Of a stretch of DNA of 64,000 nucleotides, positions 18,536-27,663 are shown one piece after another (position 1 is the stretch's first letter; each line of letters begins with the position of its first letter). A program made the position numbers and the translations under genes. The notes below the pieces were generated by a model that saw only the letters and a list, made by a program, of their open reading frames with translations, was not told the origin of the DNA and ran no database searches. This DNA is from Prochlorococcus sp. AG-402-K16 (GTDB lineage: Bacteria; Cyanobacteriota; Cyanobacteriia; PCC-6307; Cyanobiaceae): the NCBI GenBank assembly GCA_003216795.1, contig QCIH01000003.1, positions 1 to 64,000 on the forward strand, written 5' to 3'.

Positions 18536-19534
18536 ATGAAAATATATTTTTTACTAGAATTTGGTTTGAATCATGGTTTAGGTCATCTGGCAAGATGTTC
18601 TAATTTAGCTAATCATTTAAAAAAGATTAGTATTGAATCTGGATTAATAACTACTTTTAATTCTTTTGATAAGCATAAAAAAAATATTGAGTCAGAGCTT
18701 TTAAAACCCTTTGCTCATGATATAAACTACTTCACAAGTTTAGAAGATCAAAATCAAGCAAATTTTGAAAATATATTCTTTAAAATAAATAAAATAATTT
18801 CAAATAATATCTTGATTATTGATCATTATTATTTATCTAGACAGTTTGTCAAAAAACTAAAAAATTTTAAATTTATTTTTCATTTTAAGGATGATATCAA
18901 TGATATAGATATTTTGGAAAATAATAATTATAAGCACAAGATAATTTACTTTTTGCCAAATGAGATTATTCAAAAAAGGTATGGGTCCCTACAAAAAAAT
19001 ATATTTTCAGGAATAGAGCTTTTCCCATTATTTCCCCCCGAATTGAAATTTAAAAAGCCTGAAATTTTTGATAATCAAAAATTTAATATTTTTATTGCGC
19101 CTGGTTCGAATTTTACAGAACTTTTCAATCAGATTATTTTAAAAACTAATAATTTTGCAAAAAATAATAACTTTAAAATATTTCTACCTATAAAGTTAGA
19201 TTTTGGATTAAAAAATATATTCTATGTTGACGGAAGCAAAGGATTTCAAAATTATATCTATTATTCAGATTTAGTTATTTGCGCTGCTGGTAATGTAATG
19301 TTAGAAACACTTTATTTTAAATATAAAATAATTGCCTACTCCACTAATGATAATCAAATTACTTTAATTAATTATTTGGAAGAAAGAAATAGAGTTTTCA
19401 ATTTAAAAAATATAGATTTGCTTTCAGAAGAATTAATATTGAATTATTCATTTCATAATAAGCAATTTCTAAGAAATCAAAACCAAATTAATTTTAATTG
19501 TGATAAGCTCCTAGATATTATTTTTAATAAATAA
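18536..19534 (+). CDS. pseG: PseG-like UDP-sugar hydrolase (pseudaminic acid pathway)
   Basis: The 332-residue GT-B-fold protein has the PseG pattern. HGLGHLARCSNLA near the N-terminus corresponds to the catalytic G-x-G-H-x-x-R motif. IIDHYYLS matches the D-H/Y motif, and a C-terminal CAAGNVMLETLYFKYKIIAY followed by TNDNQ matches the UDP-binding region. PseG removes UDP from the UDP-2,4-diamino-trideoxy-altrose intermediate to give the free sugar condensed by PseI. It is the first gene of a tight plus-strand operon, with pseI beginning 7 bases after its stop. Sequence is diverged, so a related glycosyltransferase cannot be excluded, but the order PseG-PseI-x-PseF argues for the pathway role. 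Confidence 0.7.
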   Translation: MKIYFLLEFGLNHGLGHLARCSNLANHLKKISIESGLITTFNSFDKHKKNIESELLKPFAHDINYFTSLEDQNQANFENIFFKINKIISNNILIIDHYYLSRQFVKKLKNFKFIFHFKDDINDIDILENNNYKHKIIYFLPNEIIQKRYGSLQKNIFSGIELFPLFPPELKFKKPEIFDNQKFNIFIAPGSNFTELFNQIILKTNNFAKNNNFKIFLPIKLDFGLKNIFYVDGSKGFQNYIYYSDLVICAAGNVMLETLYFKYKIIAYSTNDNQITLINYLEERNRVFNLKNIDLLSEELILNYSFHNKQFLRNQNQINFNCDKLLDIIFNK

Positions 19535-19541
19535 TTATTTT

Positions 19542-20582
19542 ATGTATTCTTTTAATAATTTAAAGGAAAGTCCTTATATAATTGCAGAATTATCCTCTAA
19601 TCATTCAAATAAACTTGAAATTGCTTTGAAAACTATTGAAGCAGCTTCAAGAGCTGGAGCAAATGCTATAAAAACTCAACTATTTAAACCAACTTCTTTA
19701 GCTCTTCCAGACCGCTCTAAATCCCAGAGAATTGAAGATCCTAATAGTCCATGGAATGGTTCATTGTTATTTGATCTTTATGATGAAGCAGCATTACCTT
19801 ATGATTGGTATCCAAAATTAATAAAATGTGCTGAGGAAAATTCAATAGATATTTTCTCTTCTGTATTCGATATTGAATCTGTAGATTACTTAAAAAAATT
19901 TAAATTTCCTTTAGTTAAGATATCTTCATTTGAATTAGTACATATTCCACTTCTTGAATACGTAAAAAAAACAAATATACCAACAATAGTATCAACTGGA
20001 ATGGCTACTATTGATGAAGTAGATAAATGTGTAAATATTTTTGGTAAGGATTCTGATAAATTGTGTTTATTAAAATGCACTAGTGATTATCCTACTAGCT
20101 TAGATTCAACTAACTTAGGCCAAATGATATCCTTAAAAGAAAGGTACGGATTAACAGTCGGATTGTCTGACCATTCAATGTCTAATATCCCAGCAATAGT
20201 TGCTACTACTCTTGGAGCTAATATTATTGAAAAACATTTTATTCTTAATAAATCTATTAAAAGTCCTGATGCATTTTTTTCTCTAGATGAGAAAGAATTT
20301 AAAAATTTAGTTAATGATATTAGATCTACTAAAAGTATGCTTAAAAATAAAAAACTAGAGGAATTAAGACAGGATGTTGAGGATCATAGCTTGTGGGAAA
20401 GACCATCTATTTACTATTCCAAGAATTTAAAAAAAGGGGATCCAATAAATGCTGAAAGTTTAATAATAAGGAGACCTTCACTTGGATTAGATCCTATTAA
20501 TTTTAATGAAATAATAGGCAAAATACTAAAATCTAATGTAACAAAATATCAACCAACAAAATTCGATGATTTTTATAAATAG
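19542..20582 (+). CDS. pseI: Pseudaminic acid synthase-like (PseI)
   Basis: The 346-residue product has the NeuB/PseI TIM barrel. PYIIAELSSNHS at the N-terminus, AGANAIKTQLF, IFSSVFDIESVDYL, KISSFELVHIPLL, STGMATIDEVD, LKCTSDYPT, VGLSDHS and NIIEKHF are the phosphoenolpyruvate- and metal-site motifs in family order. A C-terminal SAF (antifreeze-like) domain spans about residues 285-346. Wording such as SSNHS and FDxxxVDxL is closer to PseI than to sialic acid synthase. It should condense a 2,4-diamino-2,4,6-trideoxy-L-altrose derivative with PEP. It lies between the PseG-like gene and the amidinotransferase-like gene. Confidence 0.85.
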   Translation: MYSFNNLKESPYIIAELSSNHSNKLEIALKTIEAASRAGANAIKTQLFKPTSLALPDRSKSQRIEDPNSPWNGSLLFDLYDEAALPYDWYPKLIKCAEENSIDIFSSVFDIESVDYLKKFKFPLVKISSFELVHIPLLEYVKKTNIPTIVSTGMATIDEVDKCVNIFGKDSDKLCLLKCTSDYPTSLDSTNLGQMISLKERYGLTVGLSDHSMSNIPAIVATTLGANIIEKHFILNKSIKSPDAFFSLDEKEFKNLVNDIRSTKSMLKNKKLEELRQDVEDHSLWERPSIYYSKNLKKGDPINAESLIIRRPSLGLDPINFNEIIGKILKSNVTKYQPTKFDDFYK

Positions 20583-20634
20583 TTGCTTTGATAAGATTTT
20601 AGAAAACTATTTAAATGATAAAAGTATTATATAA

Positions 20635-21801
20635 ATGTTTAAAGTATCTTCATTTGATGAGTTCACTAAATTAAAAACAGTAATATTAGGAACTTTTGAT
20701 AAGAAAATTTTACCTTTAGAAAGTCAAGATCCCAACGCAAACTTATCAGAAGGATTAAAAATTCTTGAGAAAGCCTATCCTCAATGGTACGTTGATGAAG
20801 TAAATGAAGATATAGAGGAATTTAAAAAAGTATTAGAAAAAAATAATGTTAAAGTTTTAAGACCTAAATGGCCTTTTTTAGATTCAACTTTCAGAAGTCC
20901 AAATTGGATTACAAATGGTTATGACATTTATAATGTTAGAGATAACCAAATTATATTTGGGAACAAAATAATAAATACTCCTCCCTCATCAAGGTTTAGG
21001 CAAAGTGAATATTATGCTTTTTATGAAATATTTAAAGACTTACAAACAAATTCTGAAGCAACTTGGATTAGCGTTCCAAAACCTTCTTTACCGAAAGGTT
21101 TTTCTTTGCCACTTAATAAAAAACCAACTGATTTAGAATTAAAGGAAAATGAAAAACATGAAAAACTAAGTGATGGATTAACTGAAAATCTAACTTATTT
21201 AATTGATTCGGAAATTATATTTGATGCTGCAAATATTATAAGAATAGGTAAAGATATACTATATTTAGTCTCGAGCACGGGCAACATCTCAGGCTATAAA
21301 TGGTTGAAAAATTATCTAGGCAATAACTATAAAATCCATTTGACACAAACTTATAGATCAAGTCATCTTGATTCAACAATCTGTCCTTTGGCGCCTGGAT
21401 TGGTTTTATTAAATGGTGATAGGGTTGATGAAAGGACAGTTCCTGATTTTTTTAAAAATTGGGACAAGATTTACTTCTCTGATGTTTCTCCTATCCCAGA
21501 GAAAGAAATTGATTTTTTTAAGAATATAAGAGAACCTATATCTAAAAGGCTTAAAGAGCTATCTTTTCAAAGTCCAATATCTTATATCAGTTCGCCATGG
21601 GGAGGGCTTAATGTATTTTCAATTTCTGAAGATACTTTATGTGTTGAGAAATCACAAATAAAATTAATAAAAAAACTTGAAGAATATAAATTAAATGTAA
21701 TACCTGTTAGCTATAGACATTTTTATACTATGTTAGGTTGTCTACATTGCTCAACTTTAGATTTAGAGAGGGAAGGTGGATTAATAGATTATTCTAATTA
21801 A
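20635..21801 (+). CDS. Amidinotransferase (arginine:glycine amidinotransferase/StrB1-like) in the pse operon
   Basis: The 388-residue length fits the amidinotransferase family. FDAANIIRIG (Asp197), SSHLDSTICPLAPGL (His244) and MLGCLHCSTLDLEREG (Cys372) correspond to the Asp, His and nucleophilic Cys of L-arginine:glycine amidinotransferase, and PDFFKNWD is also family-typical. These enzymes move an amidino group from arginine to a primary amine, giving a guanidine. It is embedded between PseI- and PseF-like genes, and the next gene starts at the base after its stop, so the acceptor is probably an amino sugar. Arginine deiminase is less likely because the pattern follows AGAT. The acceptor is inferred. 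Confidence 0.8.
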   Translation: MFKVSSFDEFTKLKTVILGTFDKKILPLESQDPNANLSEGLKILEKAYPQWYVDEVNEDIEEFKKVLEKNNVKVLRPKWPFLDSTFRSPNWITNGYDIYNVRDNQIIFGNKIINTPPSSRFRQSEYYAFYEIFKDLQTNSEATWISVPKPSLPKGFSLPLNKKPTDLELKENEKHEKLSDGLTENLTYLIDSEIIFDAANIIRIGKDILYLVSSTGNISGYKWLKNYLGNNYKIHLTQTYRSSHLDSTICPLAPGLVLLNGDRVDERTVPDFFKNWDKIYFSDVSPIPEKEIDFFKNIREPISKRLKELSFQSPISYISSPWGGLNVFSISEDTLCVEKSQIKLIKKLEEYKLNVIPVSYRHFYTMLGCLHCSTLDLEREGGLIDYSN

Positions 21802-22536
21802 ATGAACTTAATTATTATTCAAAGCAGAAATGGATCAACTAGATTACCCTTTAAATCAGTTTTATCATTATCAGGATATCCAACTTTATTACATATATTA
21901 AATCGCTTAAAAAAATTAGAAACTAACAATAAGATAATAGTAGCCACTTCTATTAATAATGAAGATGATATTATAGAGGATATTTGCCAACTAAATAATA
22001 CTTGCTGTTTTAGAGGCCACCCCACAAATGTTTTAAGTAGATTTCAATTTTTATCAAAAAAATATAATCCCGAATATATTACAAGAATTACAGGAGATTG
22101 CCCATTAATCAATCCTGATATAATACTTCAGTTATTAGAAAAAATTAATAAGACAAATGTTGATTATGCAACTAATACAATTAAAAGAACTTATCCTCAT
22201 GGCTTTGATGTGGAAATATTCAAAGCTTCAATAATAAACAAAGTAAAAAAACCGACTCTTGATGATAAAGAGCATGTTACACCTTTTATTTATAATTCAA
22301 ATAAATTTAAAATTTTTTCTCAAGAAGAAGATATAGATAACTCATCTTATAGAGTTACATTGGATACGAAATATGATTATTTTTTCATAAATAAATTAAT
22401 CAAAAAAACTTTCTTAAAAACTAATAATTTTTTTGAGACATTAAACTCAGAAGATATTGTTAACTTAATTTTGTCAGATAATCAATTAATGGATATGCAC
22501 AATATTGCAAAAATAAAAAGTAAATTTTCTTATTAG
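21802..22536 (+). CDS. pseF: CMP-nonulosonate cytidylyltransferase-like (PseF/SpsF family)
   Basis: The 244-residue nucleotidyltransferase begins IIIQSRNGSTRLPFKSVL, the SpsF/PseF version of the nucleotide-binding loop. ITRITGDCPLINPDII holds the metal-binding D-C-P-L motif, and SYRVTLDTKYDYF is a conserved C-terminal segment of this family. It should activate the nonulosonic acid with CTP. It starts directly after the amidinotransferase stop, indicating translational coupling. As last gene of the operon it converges on the oxygenase gene at 22612. Confidence 0.78.
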   Translation: MNLIIIQSRNGSTRLPFKSVLSLSGYPTLLHILNRLKKLETNNKIIVATSINNEDDIIEDICQLNNTCCFRGHPTNVLSRFQFLSKKYNPEYITRITGDCPLINPDIILQLLEKINKTNVDYATNTIKRTYPHGFDVEIFKASIINKVKKPTLDDKEHVTPFIYNSNKFKIFSQEEDIDNSSYRVTLDTKYDYFFINKLIKKTFLKTNNFFETLNSEDIVNLILSDNQLMDMHNIAKIKSKFSY

Positions 22537-22611
22537 CTAAATTAAATAATCTACATAACGAAAAATAAATTAATAAATGAAATTAATAATTTTTTTTTAA
22601 GAATTCATAAA

Positions 22612-23535
22612 TTAATTTAATTTTTTAAAAGACCTAATAATTTTTCTAATTAAATTAAGTCTCTTAAACTCAAAATTTATCATATATCTTGTCTTTCCAG
22701 AATTATCGGGCCCTTTTCTATGCAAACCGGATGTATTTGCTAACATTAATGTACCCTTTTCTCCTATATGGGATTCAATTTTAAATTCCTTAATTTGTTC
22801 TAATTGATCTTTAGTTGATATTCTTGGAGAATTATTTTTTCTATTATTTATAGATAAATCATGAAAATTCTTTAAGAATCCTATTTGAGTTGTATCTCTT
22901 AAATATTGAAATGGAGAATCATCTATAGTAATTATTTGATTTAAGTAAATAAAACCCTTTACAACAGTATAATAGGCATCCGAATGCCAGTAAGAATTGC
23001 TGTTGTCACCTTGATTTTTTACAATGTCAATAACTAAATCTGAAAACTTAACCTTGTAACCTGAAATAATAGAAGAAATATCTAGAAAATCATTAAGACT
23101 AACTTTCTTAAAAATTTGATTAAATATTTTTTCTGCATTCTTATTTGATACTCTTACTCGTATTGATGAATTCGGGGAATAATTAATTTGAATATTTTTT
23201 TCAATTCCTGTTTTAATTGCTCTTTCTCCTGCACTAATTTTTGGACTTCTTTCAAAAATTTTTGCTAAAAAATCAGATGCTTGAAGACTAATGTCTAATT
23301 TCAACTTTGCAAATTCAAAATTTTCATCAACAAAATATGAATTTAATTGTTTTATTTTAGATTTGTTTTTGTATCTGAAATACTTTTCAGGTAATCTGTA
23401 AATCAGAATCCTAAATTTATTTAAATTGATTATTGTAGATAATTTTGATTTTAGGGTTTTTCTTTTTTTGCTTAGCAAAAATAATATATCAAAAATAAAG
23501 TAATTTAGTTCTTTAAAAAAGTATTTATAAATCAT
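22612..23535 (-). CDS. Phytanoyl-CoA dioxygenase-like Fe(II)/2-oxoglutarate oxygenase
   Basis: The 307-residue product has YWHSDAYYTVVKGFIYLN, giving the H-x-D iron ligands, and DSPFQYL after it. NTSGLHRKGP provides the distal His, followed by KTRYMINFE, whose Arg binds 2-oxoglutarate. This order is that of the PhyH family. The N-terminal 100 residues are basic and unassigned. The substrate is unknown; hydroxylation of a sugar or lipid-linked intermediate is a guess from context. It is convergent with pseF and divergent from the methyltransferase at 23739. Confidence 0.7.
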   Translation of the reverse strand: MIYKYFFKELNYFIFDILFLLSKKRKTLKSKLSTIINLNKFRILIYRLPEKYFRYKNKSKIKQLNSYFVDENFEFAKLKLDISLQASDFLAKIFERSPKISAGERAIKTGIEKNIQINYSPNSSIRVRVSNKNAEKIFNQIFKKVSLNDFLDISSIISGYKVKFSDLVIDIVKNQGDNSNSYWHSDAYYTVVKGFIYLNQIITIDDSPFQYLRDTTQIGFLKNFHDLSINNRKNNSPRISTKDQLEQIKEFKIESHIGEKGTLMLANTSGLHRKGPDNSGKTRYMINFEFKRLNLIRKIIRSFKKLN

Positions 23536-23707
23536 GCTTAAAAAGAAAACTTAAATCAATCAATAATTTAAATTTATTTTGATTTAAATATTAATATACT
23601 TTAAATTGTTTAAGATGACTTAATAATTAAAAATTAATGAGTTGTATTAAATTAAAAATAACTATTTTATAAAAACTTTAAATAAATATATCTTTTTCTA
23701 TATCCTG

Positions 23708-23713
23708 TATAAT
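23708..23713 (+). promoter_or_regulatory. Candidate -10 box upstream of the methyltransferase gene
   Basis: TATAAT directly preceded by tg, ending 25 bases before the ATG at 23739, in the 203-bp divergent spacer 23536-23738. No good -35 is visible. Confidence 0.4.
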
Positions 23714-23738
23714 AGTGAAGATTATTGATTTTTAATCT

Positions 23739-24437
23739 ATGGAATATTTAGAAAAAAATAATTTATATTGGCAAGGTAAATACTATGCCCCCAATGTAGA
23801 AAATTTCATATTTAGAATGTATGGAAGAATCTTAAAGTTTGATTATGGAATTGATGGTAGTCAGGGTGAATCCGTATTTGATTTTGGAATGGGTCAAGGG
23901 GGTAATTTAAATTTCTTTCATCAGCTTGGATTTAATGTATTTGGTGTAGACATAGCAAGAAATGATATAGAGATTGCAAAAAAAATAATGCCAGAAAAGG
24001 CTGATCAATTTAAAGTTATTTCACCGCAGCCTGAACCAGAATTAAAATTTTTCCCTGAATTTTTTAACTCTCCTGAGGACGGTTTTGATATAGTAATTAG
24101 TATTCAAACATTCTCTTTTTTATCTAATACTGATTCTAATAAGGCCATAAAATGCATCTATAATCAAATGAAACCAGGTGCAAAGATATATGTGTCTTGG
24201 TGCGGCGAAAATCATTACTATAAGAATCACGCTACACCTTTAGGTGATGGACTTTGGGAGGTAAAATTTAATAATGGTAGAGTCGACTATGACTTAAGGT
24301 ATAATTTTGTGAAAAATAAAGATGATCTTAAAGAAAAGTTCAAACTCTTTAAACCAATATATTTAGATCATTATGATGCTTCCTTTAGAGAGGAAGGAAG
24401 CGAGTTTAGATATACCTTCTTTGGAATTAAAGAATAG
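23739..24437 (+). CDS. Class I SAM-dependent methyltransferase
   Basis: The 232-residue product has VFDFGMGQGGNLNFF (motif I), GVDIARNDIEIAK (post I acidic residue), DGFDIVISIQTFSFL (motif II-III) and MKPGAKIYVSW (beta 5 region). This is the usual small-molecule methyltransferase order. The N-terminal WQGKYYAPNVENFI is typical of sugar-cluster methyltransferases I have seen in such islands, but the substrate cannot be read. It stands alone between two minus-strand genes. Confidence 0.72.
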   Translation: MEYLEKNNLYWQGKYYAPNVENFIFRMYGRILKFDYGIDGSQGESVFDFGMGQGGNLNFFHQLGFNVFGVDIARNDIEIAKKIMPEKADQFKVISPQPEPELKFFPEFFNSPEDGFDIVISIQTFSFLSNTDSNKAIKCIYNQMKPGAKIYVSWCGENHYYKNHATPLGDGLWEVKFNNGRVDYDLRYNFVKNKDDLKEKFKLFKPIYLDHYDASFREEGSEFRYTFFGIKE

Positions 24438-24541
24438 TAATTTTTTTATTAAGTAGTTATAAATTTTTTTGGAATTCTTTAAATCTAAGAAAATTATAGT
24501 TTTATTTTAAAGTGAATAATCTATTAAAGTATCATTTAGAA

Positions 24542-25519
24542 CTATTTTCGAGTGAAAACATAATTATTATCTTTTTTCTGCTCTAGAAAATAAGATTTCT
24601 CTTTTAATAAATTCATGGTTTCTTCAGAAACACCATAATCAAATTCAATAATATATGATTTAATATTAGGCCATTGTATTAACATTTCCTCAAGGATATC
24701 TTTCTCATTCAGAAAAGCATCAATATAGCAATAATCTATATCACTTATATAATTATTTAAGTTTTCAACTGTCATACTTGGGGCAAAACCAGTTTGAGCC
24801 CTTTCTTTTAATCCTTCTCCAACTAAGCCTTTAGTTCCTTCAGAAATAAAGGGTAACCAACAATTCTTTTTGGATATTGCCATTGGGATAATTTTTATTT
24901 TTAAATTATTTAAAAAAGCTGTTTCATTAAGGAAATTGACATTTGGGAGGTTTGGTTCTAATGCTGTTATTTCGTAAGTAATATTTTTTTTCTTAGCCCA
25001 TTCTGCTAAAAATAAACTAACTATTCCTGAGGCTGCACCAATTTCTATAAAATTAAATTTTGATGATTTTATATTTTTATTTAAAATAGTTTCAATGATG
25101 CAATTCAGAGCATCTCTTTTCCACATGTAAGATCTAATATCAATTCCTAGTGAGTCTGCTTTAGATAGTAATTTTAGATTTCCATAATACAAATTTCTAT
25201 AGGGTGGTACCTTTGAGGCCCCAAAAGGAATAGCAGATAGCTTATCCAAAGCTACTATAAGATTAATTGTCGAGTTTCTAACTGGCAACCAAATCGCCGA
25301 AAAGAAGATTGATAACAAAGATCTACTAATATCATTCGCTCTATGAGGGCTGTAGAAATGTAAAAGAGAATTTAATATACGTTTTATAGTTAAATAATTA
25401 ACTGAAATATATTTAAATTGTTTATTAGAAGTAATACGATGTTCCACTTTCCTTTCTTTAACAAACAAAAATATATTGCTTTTAATACTTTTAAACTTTT
25501 TGGCTATTTTAAAAAGCAT
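24542..25519 (-). CDS. FkbM-family-like methyltransferase
   Basis: The 325-residue product has FIEIGAASGIVSLFLAEW as the SAM-binding loop, ITALEPNLPNVNFL as the next strand, and IDYCYIDAFLNEKDIL followed by IKSYIIEFDYG. This E-P-x-x-x-N-x-x-x-L and I-x-x-E-x-D pattern fits the FkbM family, which O-methylates sugars or polyketides. About 150 N-terminal residues precede the domain and are unassigned. It lies upstream-to-downstream with the ABC exporter on the same strand, 103 bases apart. Confidence 0.65.
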   Translation of the reverse strand: MLFKIAKKFKSIKSNIFLFVKERKVEHRITSNKQFKYISVNYLTIKRILNSLLHFYSPHRANDISRSLLSIFFSAIWLPVRNSTINLIVALDKLSAIPFGASKVPPYRNLYYGNLKLLSKADSLGIDIRSYMWKRDALNCIIETILNKNIKSSKFNFIEIGAASGIVSLFLAEWAKKKNITYEITALEPNLPNVNFLNETAFLNNLKIKIIPMAISKKNCWLPFISEGTKGLVGEGLKERAQTGFAPSMTVENLNNYISDIDYCYIDAFLNEKDILEEMLIQWPNIKSYIIEFDYGVSEETMNLLKEKSYFLEQKKDNNYVFTRK

Positions 25520-25622
25520 CTTGATTATTAGCTTTATAGCATTATAAGTTAATTTCTATCTAATAAATAATAGAATTTTATATATTTATAAAAGGCCATA
25601 TTTATATATGTATATGGCTAAA

Positions 25623-27425
25623 TTAGCTTTCTTTTTTGATATCTAGGATTTCATGTGGTACTCCAATTATTTCAATTTTGCCATTTTTTAATTTAATTAT
25701 TCGATCACATTTTTCTACAGCAAGATAATCATGAGCAATTATTAATAAAGTTAAATCTCTTGGAAGATTGAATAATTCATTGTTTATTTCTTTAGAAGTT
25801 TTGATATCTAAAGAATTTGTAGCCTCATCAAAAACTATAATGTCTGATTTTTTATAAAAAGCTCTCGCTATTGCTATTCTTTGTTTCTGACCCCCACTTA
25901 GATTCGAACCAAACTCTTTAACATAAGTATCATATGCTTTTGGCTTATTTTCTATGAAATCCTTTAAATTAGCAAAATCAGCAGCAATTTGAAGTTGTTT
26001 ATAATCAACTTTATCTTTACTTACTTCATACGCAATATTTTCTAGGAAAGTGCCTGCTTTAATAAAAGGCTCTTGTGGTACATGAGAAAAAATTCTATGG
26101 GTTGAATGTTCCCTTAGGTCTTTCCCATCTATTGTTATTCTGCCAATATCAGGCTCAAGTAAATTTAAAATCAGATCTATTATTGTACTTTTTCCACTAC
26201 CAGAAGAACCGATAATTCCTATCCTTTCACCTTTCATTATTTCAAAATTTATATCCTTAATGTCATATTCACCTTTTTTACCATAACTAAAGGAAACATT
26301 TTCGATAGATATTCGATCTTTGAATTTATTTATAGGAACTTTATTCTTAATATATTTTTTTGTCTTTTTTTTATTAATTAGAAAATCATCAAGTAATTCA
26401 AGAATATTTAATAAAGAAACTTCGTCTGACCTGATTTTGGACCAAGAAGAGTATATTTTTTGAAAGGAGGGTAAAAGTTTTTGAGATGCCATTACAAAAG
26501 CTCCTAACAAAGTAATTAAAGATGTCATATCATTATTATTCTGTTTTAAAATATAAGTAAAAATAGAAATTGTAAGGAATAATATCATTTCTATTAAGTC
26601 TCTAGGATAGGCTGCTAGGAATTGACTACTAGCTCTTGCCTGTCTCAGTGTAAAATCAGTTTCTTTTTGATCATTAAGATAAACATATTTAATATTTTTA
26701 TCCATTTTAATTTCTCTCATTGAAAAAATACTATTTCTAATATTTTTATATAAACCTTTTGTAGTCTCAGCTATTTTTATACTATTAATTTTATATTTTC
26801 TTTTTGTAATTTTTAAAATAGTCAAATAACTAGTTCCAAAAATTAAACCTGCTAATATTGATGCCTTGAAGTTAATAAAAAACAAAGCTATTAAGATTGA
26901 TAAAGTTAATATCAATTGTGTAACTAAACTGAGTGAACATCTAATTACACCAATTGCTCTAATTTGATATTCTGTTGAAGATGCAATAAATTTATTTTTA
27001 TCTAAGTTTAAATTTCTTATATAGGTATCATTTAGAAATTCATGAAAAAGTTTAATATTAATATCATGTCCAATATTATTACTAATTTTATAAGTTAAAT
27101 ATAAATTAAGGATTCTTAATGATGCAGATACTATTACTGAAGTTCCAAATATTATAATCACTAATTGAAGAATATTTCCATTATTAGTAAGACCGAAATA
27201 ATTTATTATTGTATTCATAATTTCAATATTATAAATACTGTTTGGATCGACAATAAACGATAAAAAAGGGATTAATGCTGCTATTGAAAGTGCGTCTGTT
27301 AGGCCACTAAATATAGATAATAAAATTAAAAAAATAACTTGGTACTTTTTATCTTTATTAATATGAAACCATAATCTAAATAATGAATATTTTTCAAAAT
27401 TAAAGACTTTACTTTCTGCAGGCAT
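25623..27425 (-). CDS. ABC exporter, fused membrane and ATPase domains (MsbA/PglK-like)
   Basis: The 600-residue half-transporter has an N-terminal transmembrane domain (about residues 25-330, six helices) and a C-terminal ATPase. The ATPase shows IGSSGSGKSTIIDLIL (Walker A), SHVPQEPFI (Q-loop), NLSGGQKQRIAIARA (signature), DIIVFDEATNSLD (Walker B) and IIAHD (H-loop, with Asp after His). This length and layout fit lipid or lipid-linked oligosaccharide flippases. In this polysaccharide region it may flip an undecaprenyl-linked glycan. No classical Wzx was found in the window, which makes this a candidate substitute. Confidence 0.85.
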   Translation of the reverse strand: MPAESKVFNFEKYSLFRLWFHINKDKKYQVIFLILLSIFSGLTDALSIAALIPFLSFIVDPNSIYNIEIMNTIINYFGLTNNGNILQLVIIIFGTSVIVSASLRILNLYLTYKISNNIGHDINIKLFHEFLNDTYIRNLNLDKNKFIASSTEYQIRAIGVIRCSLSLVTQLILTLSILIALFFINFKASILAGLIFGTSYLTILKITKRKYKINSIKIAETTKGLYKNIRNSIFSMREIKMDKNIKYVYLNDQKETDFTLRQARASSQFLAAYPRDLIEMILFLTISIFTYILKQNNNDMTSLITLLGAFVMASQKLLPSFQKIYSSWSKIRSDEVSLLNILELLDDFLINKKKTKKYIKNKVPINKFKDRISIENVSFSYGKKGEYDIKDINFEIMKGERIGIIGSSGSGKSTIIDLILNLLEPDIGRITIDGKDLREHSTHRIFSHVPQEPFIKAGTFLENIAYEVSKDKVDYKQLQIAADFANLKDFIENKPKAYDTYVKEFGSNLSGGQKQRIAIARAFYKKSDIIVFDEATNSLDIKTSKEINNELFNLPRDLTLLIIAHDYLAVEKCDRIIKLKNGKIEIIGVPHEILDIKKES

Positions 27426-27663
27426 TGATTAATTTTCTTGAATTTCTACTTAATTTAAGTTTATTACAACATATAAAAATAGTAAAAATATTAATAATTT
27501 ATTTTAAATCTGAATAAATATATTTTAAAATTTATAAATTGATATTTACATTGGTATAAATAATGTCTTTGATATTTATTTAATTAATAAATAAAATTTT
27601 ATATCAAATTTCAGTCTTTTTAATTAGGATGCATTTGATTCAATTTTTAAATAATAAAATTAT

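Noticed and set aside
20635-21801. Arginine deiminase as identity of the amidinotransferase-like gene
   Set aside because: The Cys region GCLHCSTLD and the HLDSTICPLAPGL segment follow AGAT/StrB1 rather than ArcA.
24438-24541. T-runs between convergent genes as intrinsic terminator
   Set aside because: No stable GC-containing hairpin precedes the T-runs; long T-runs are expected in such AT-rich spacers.
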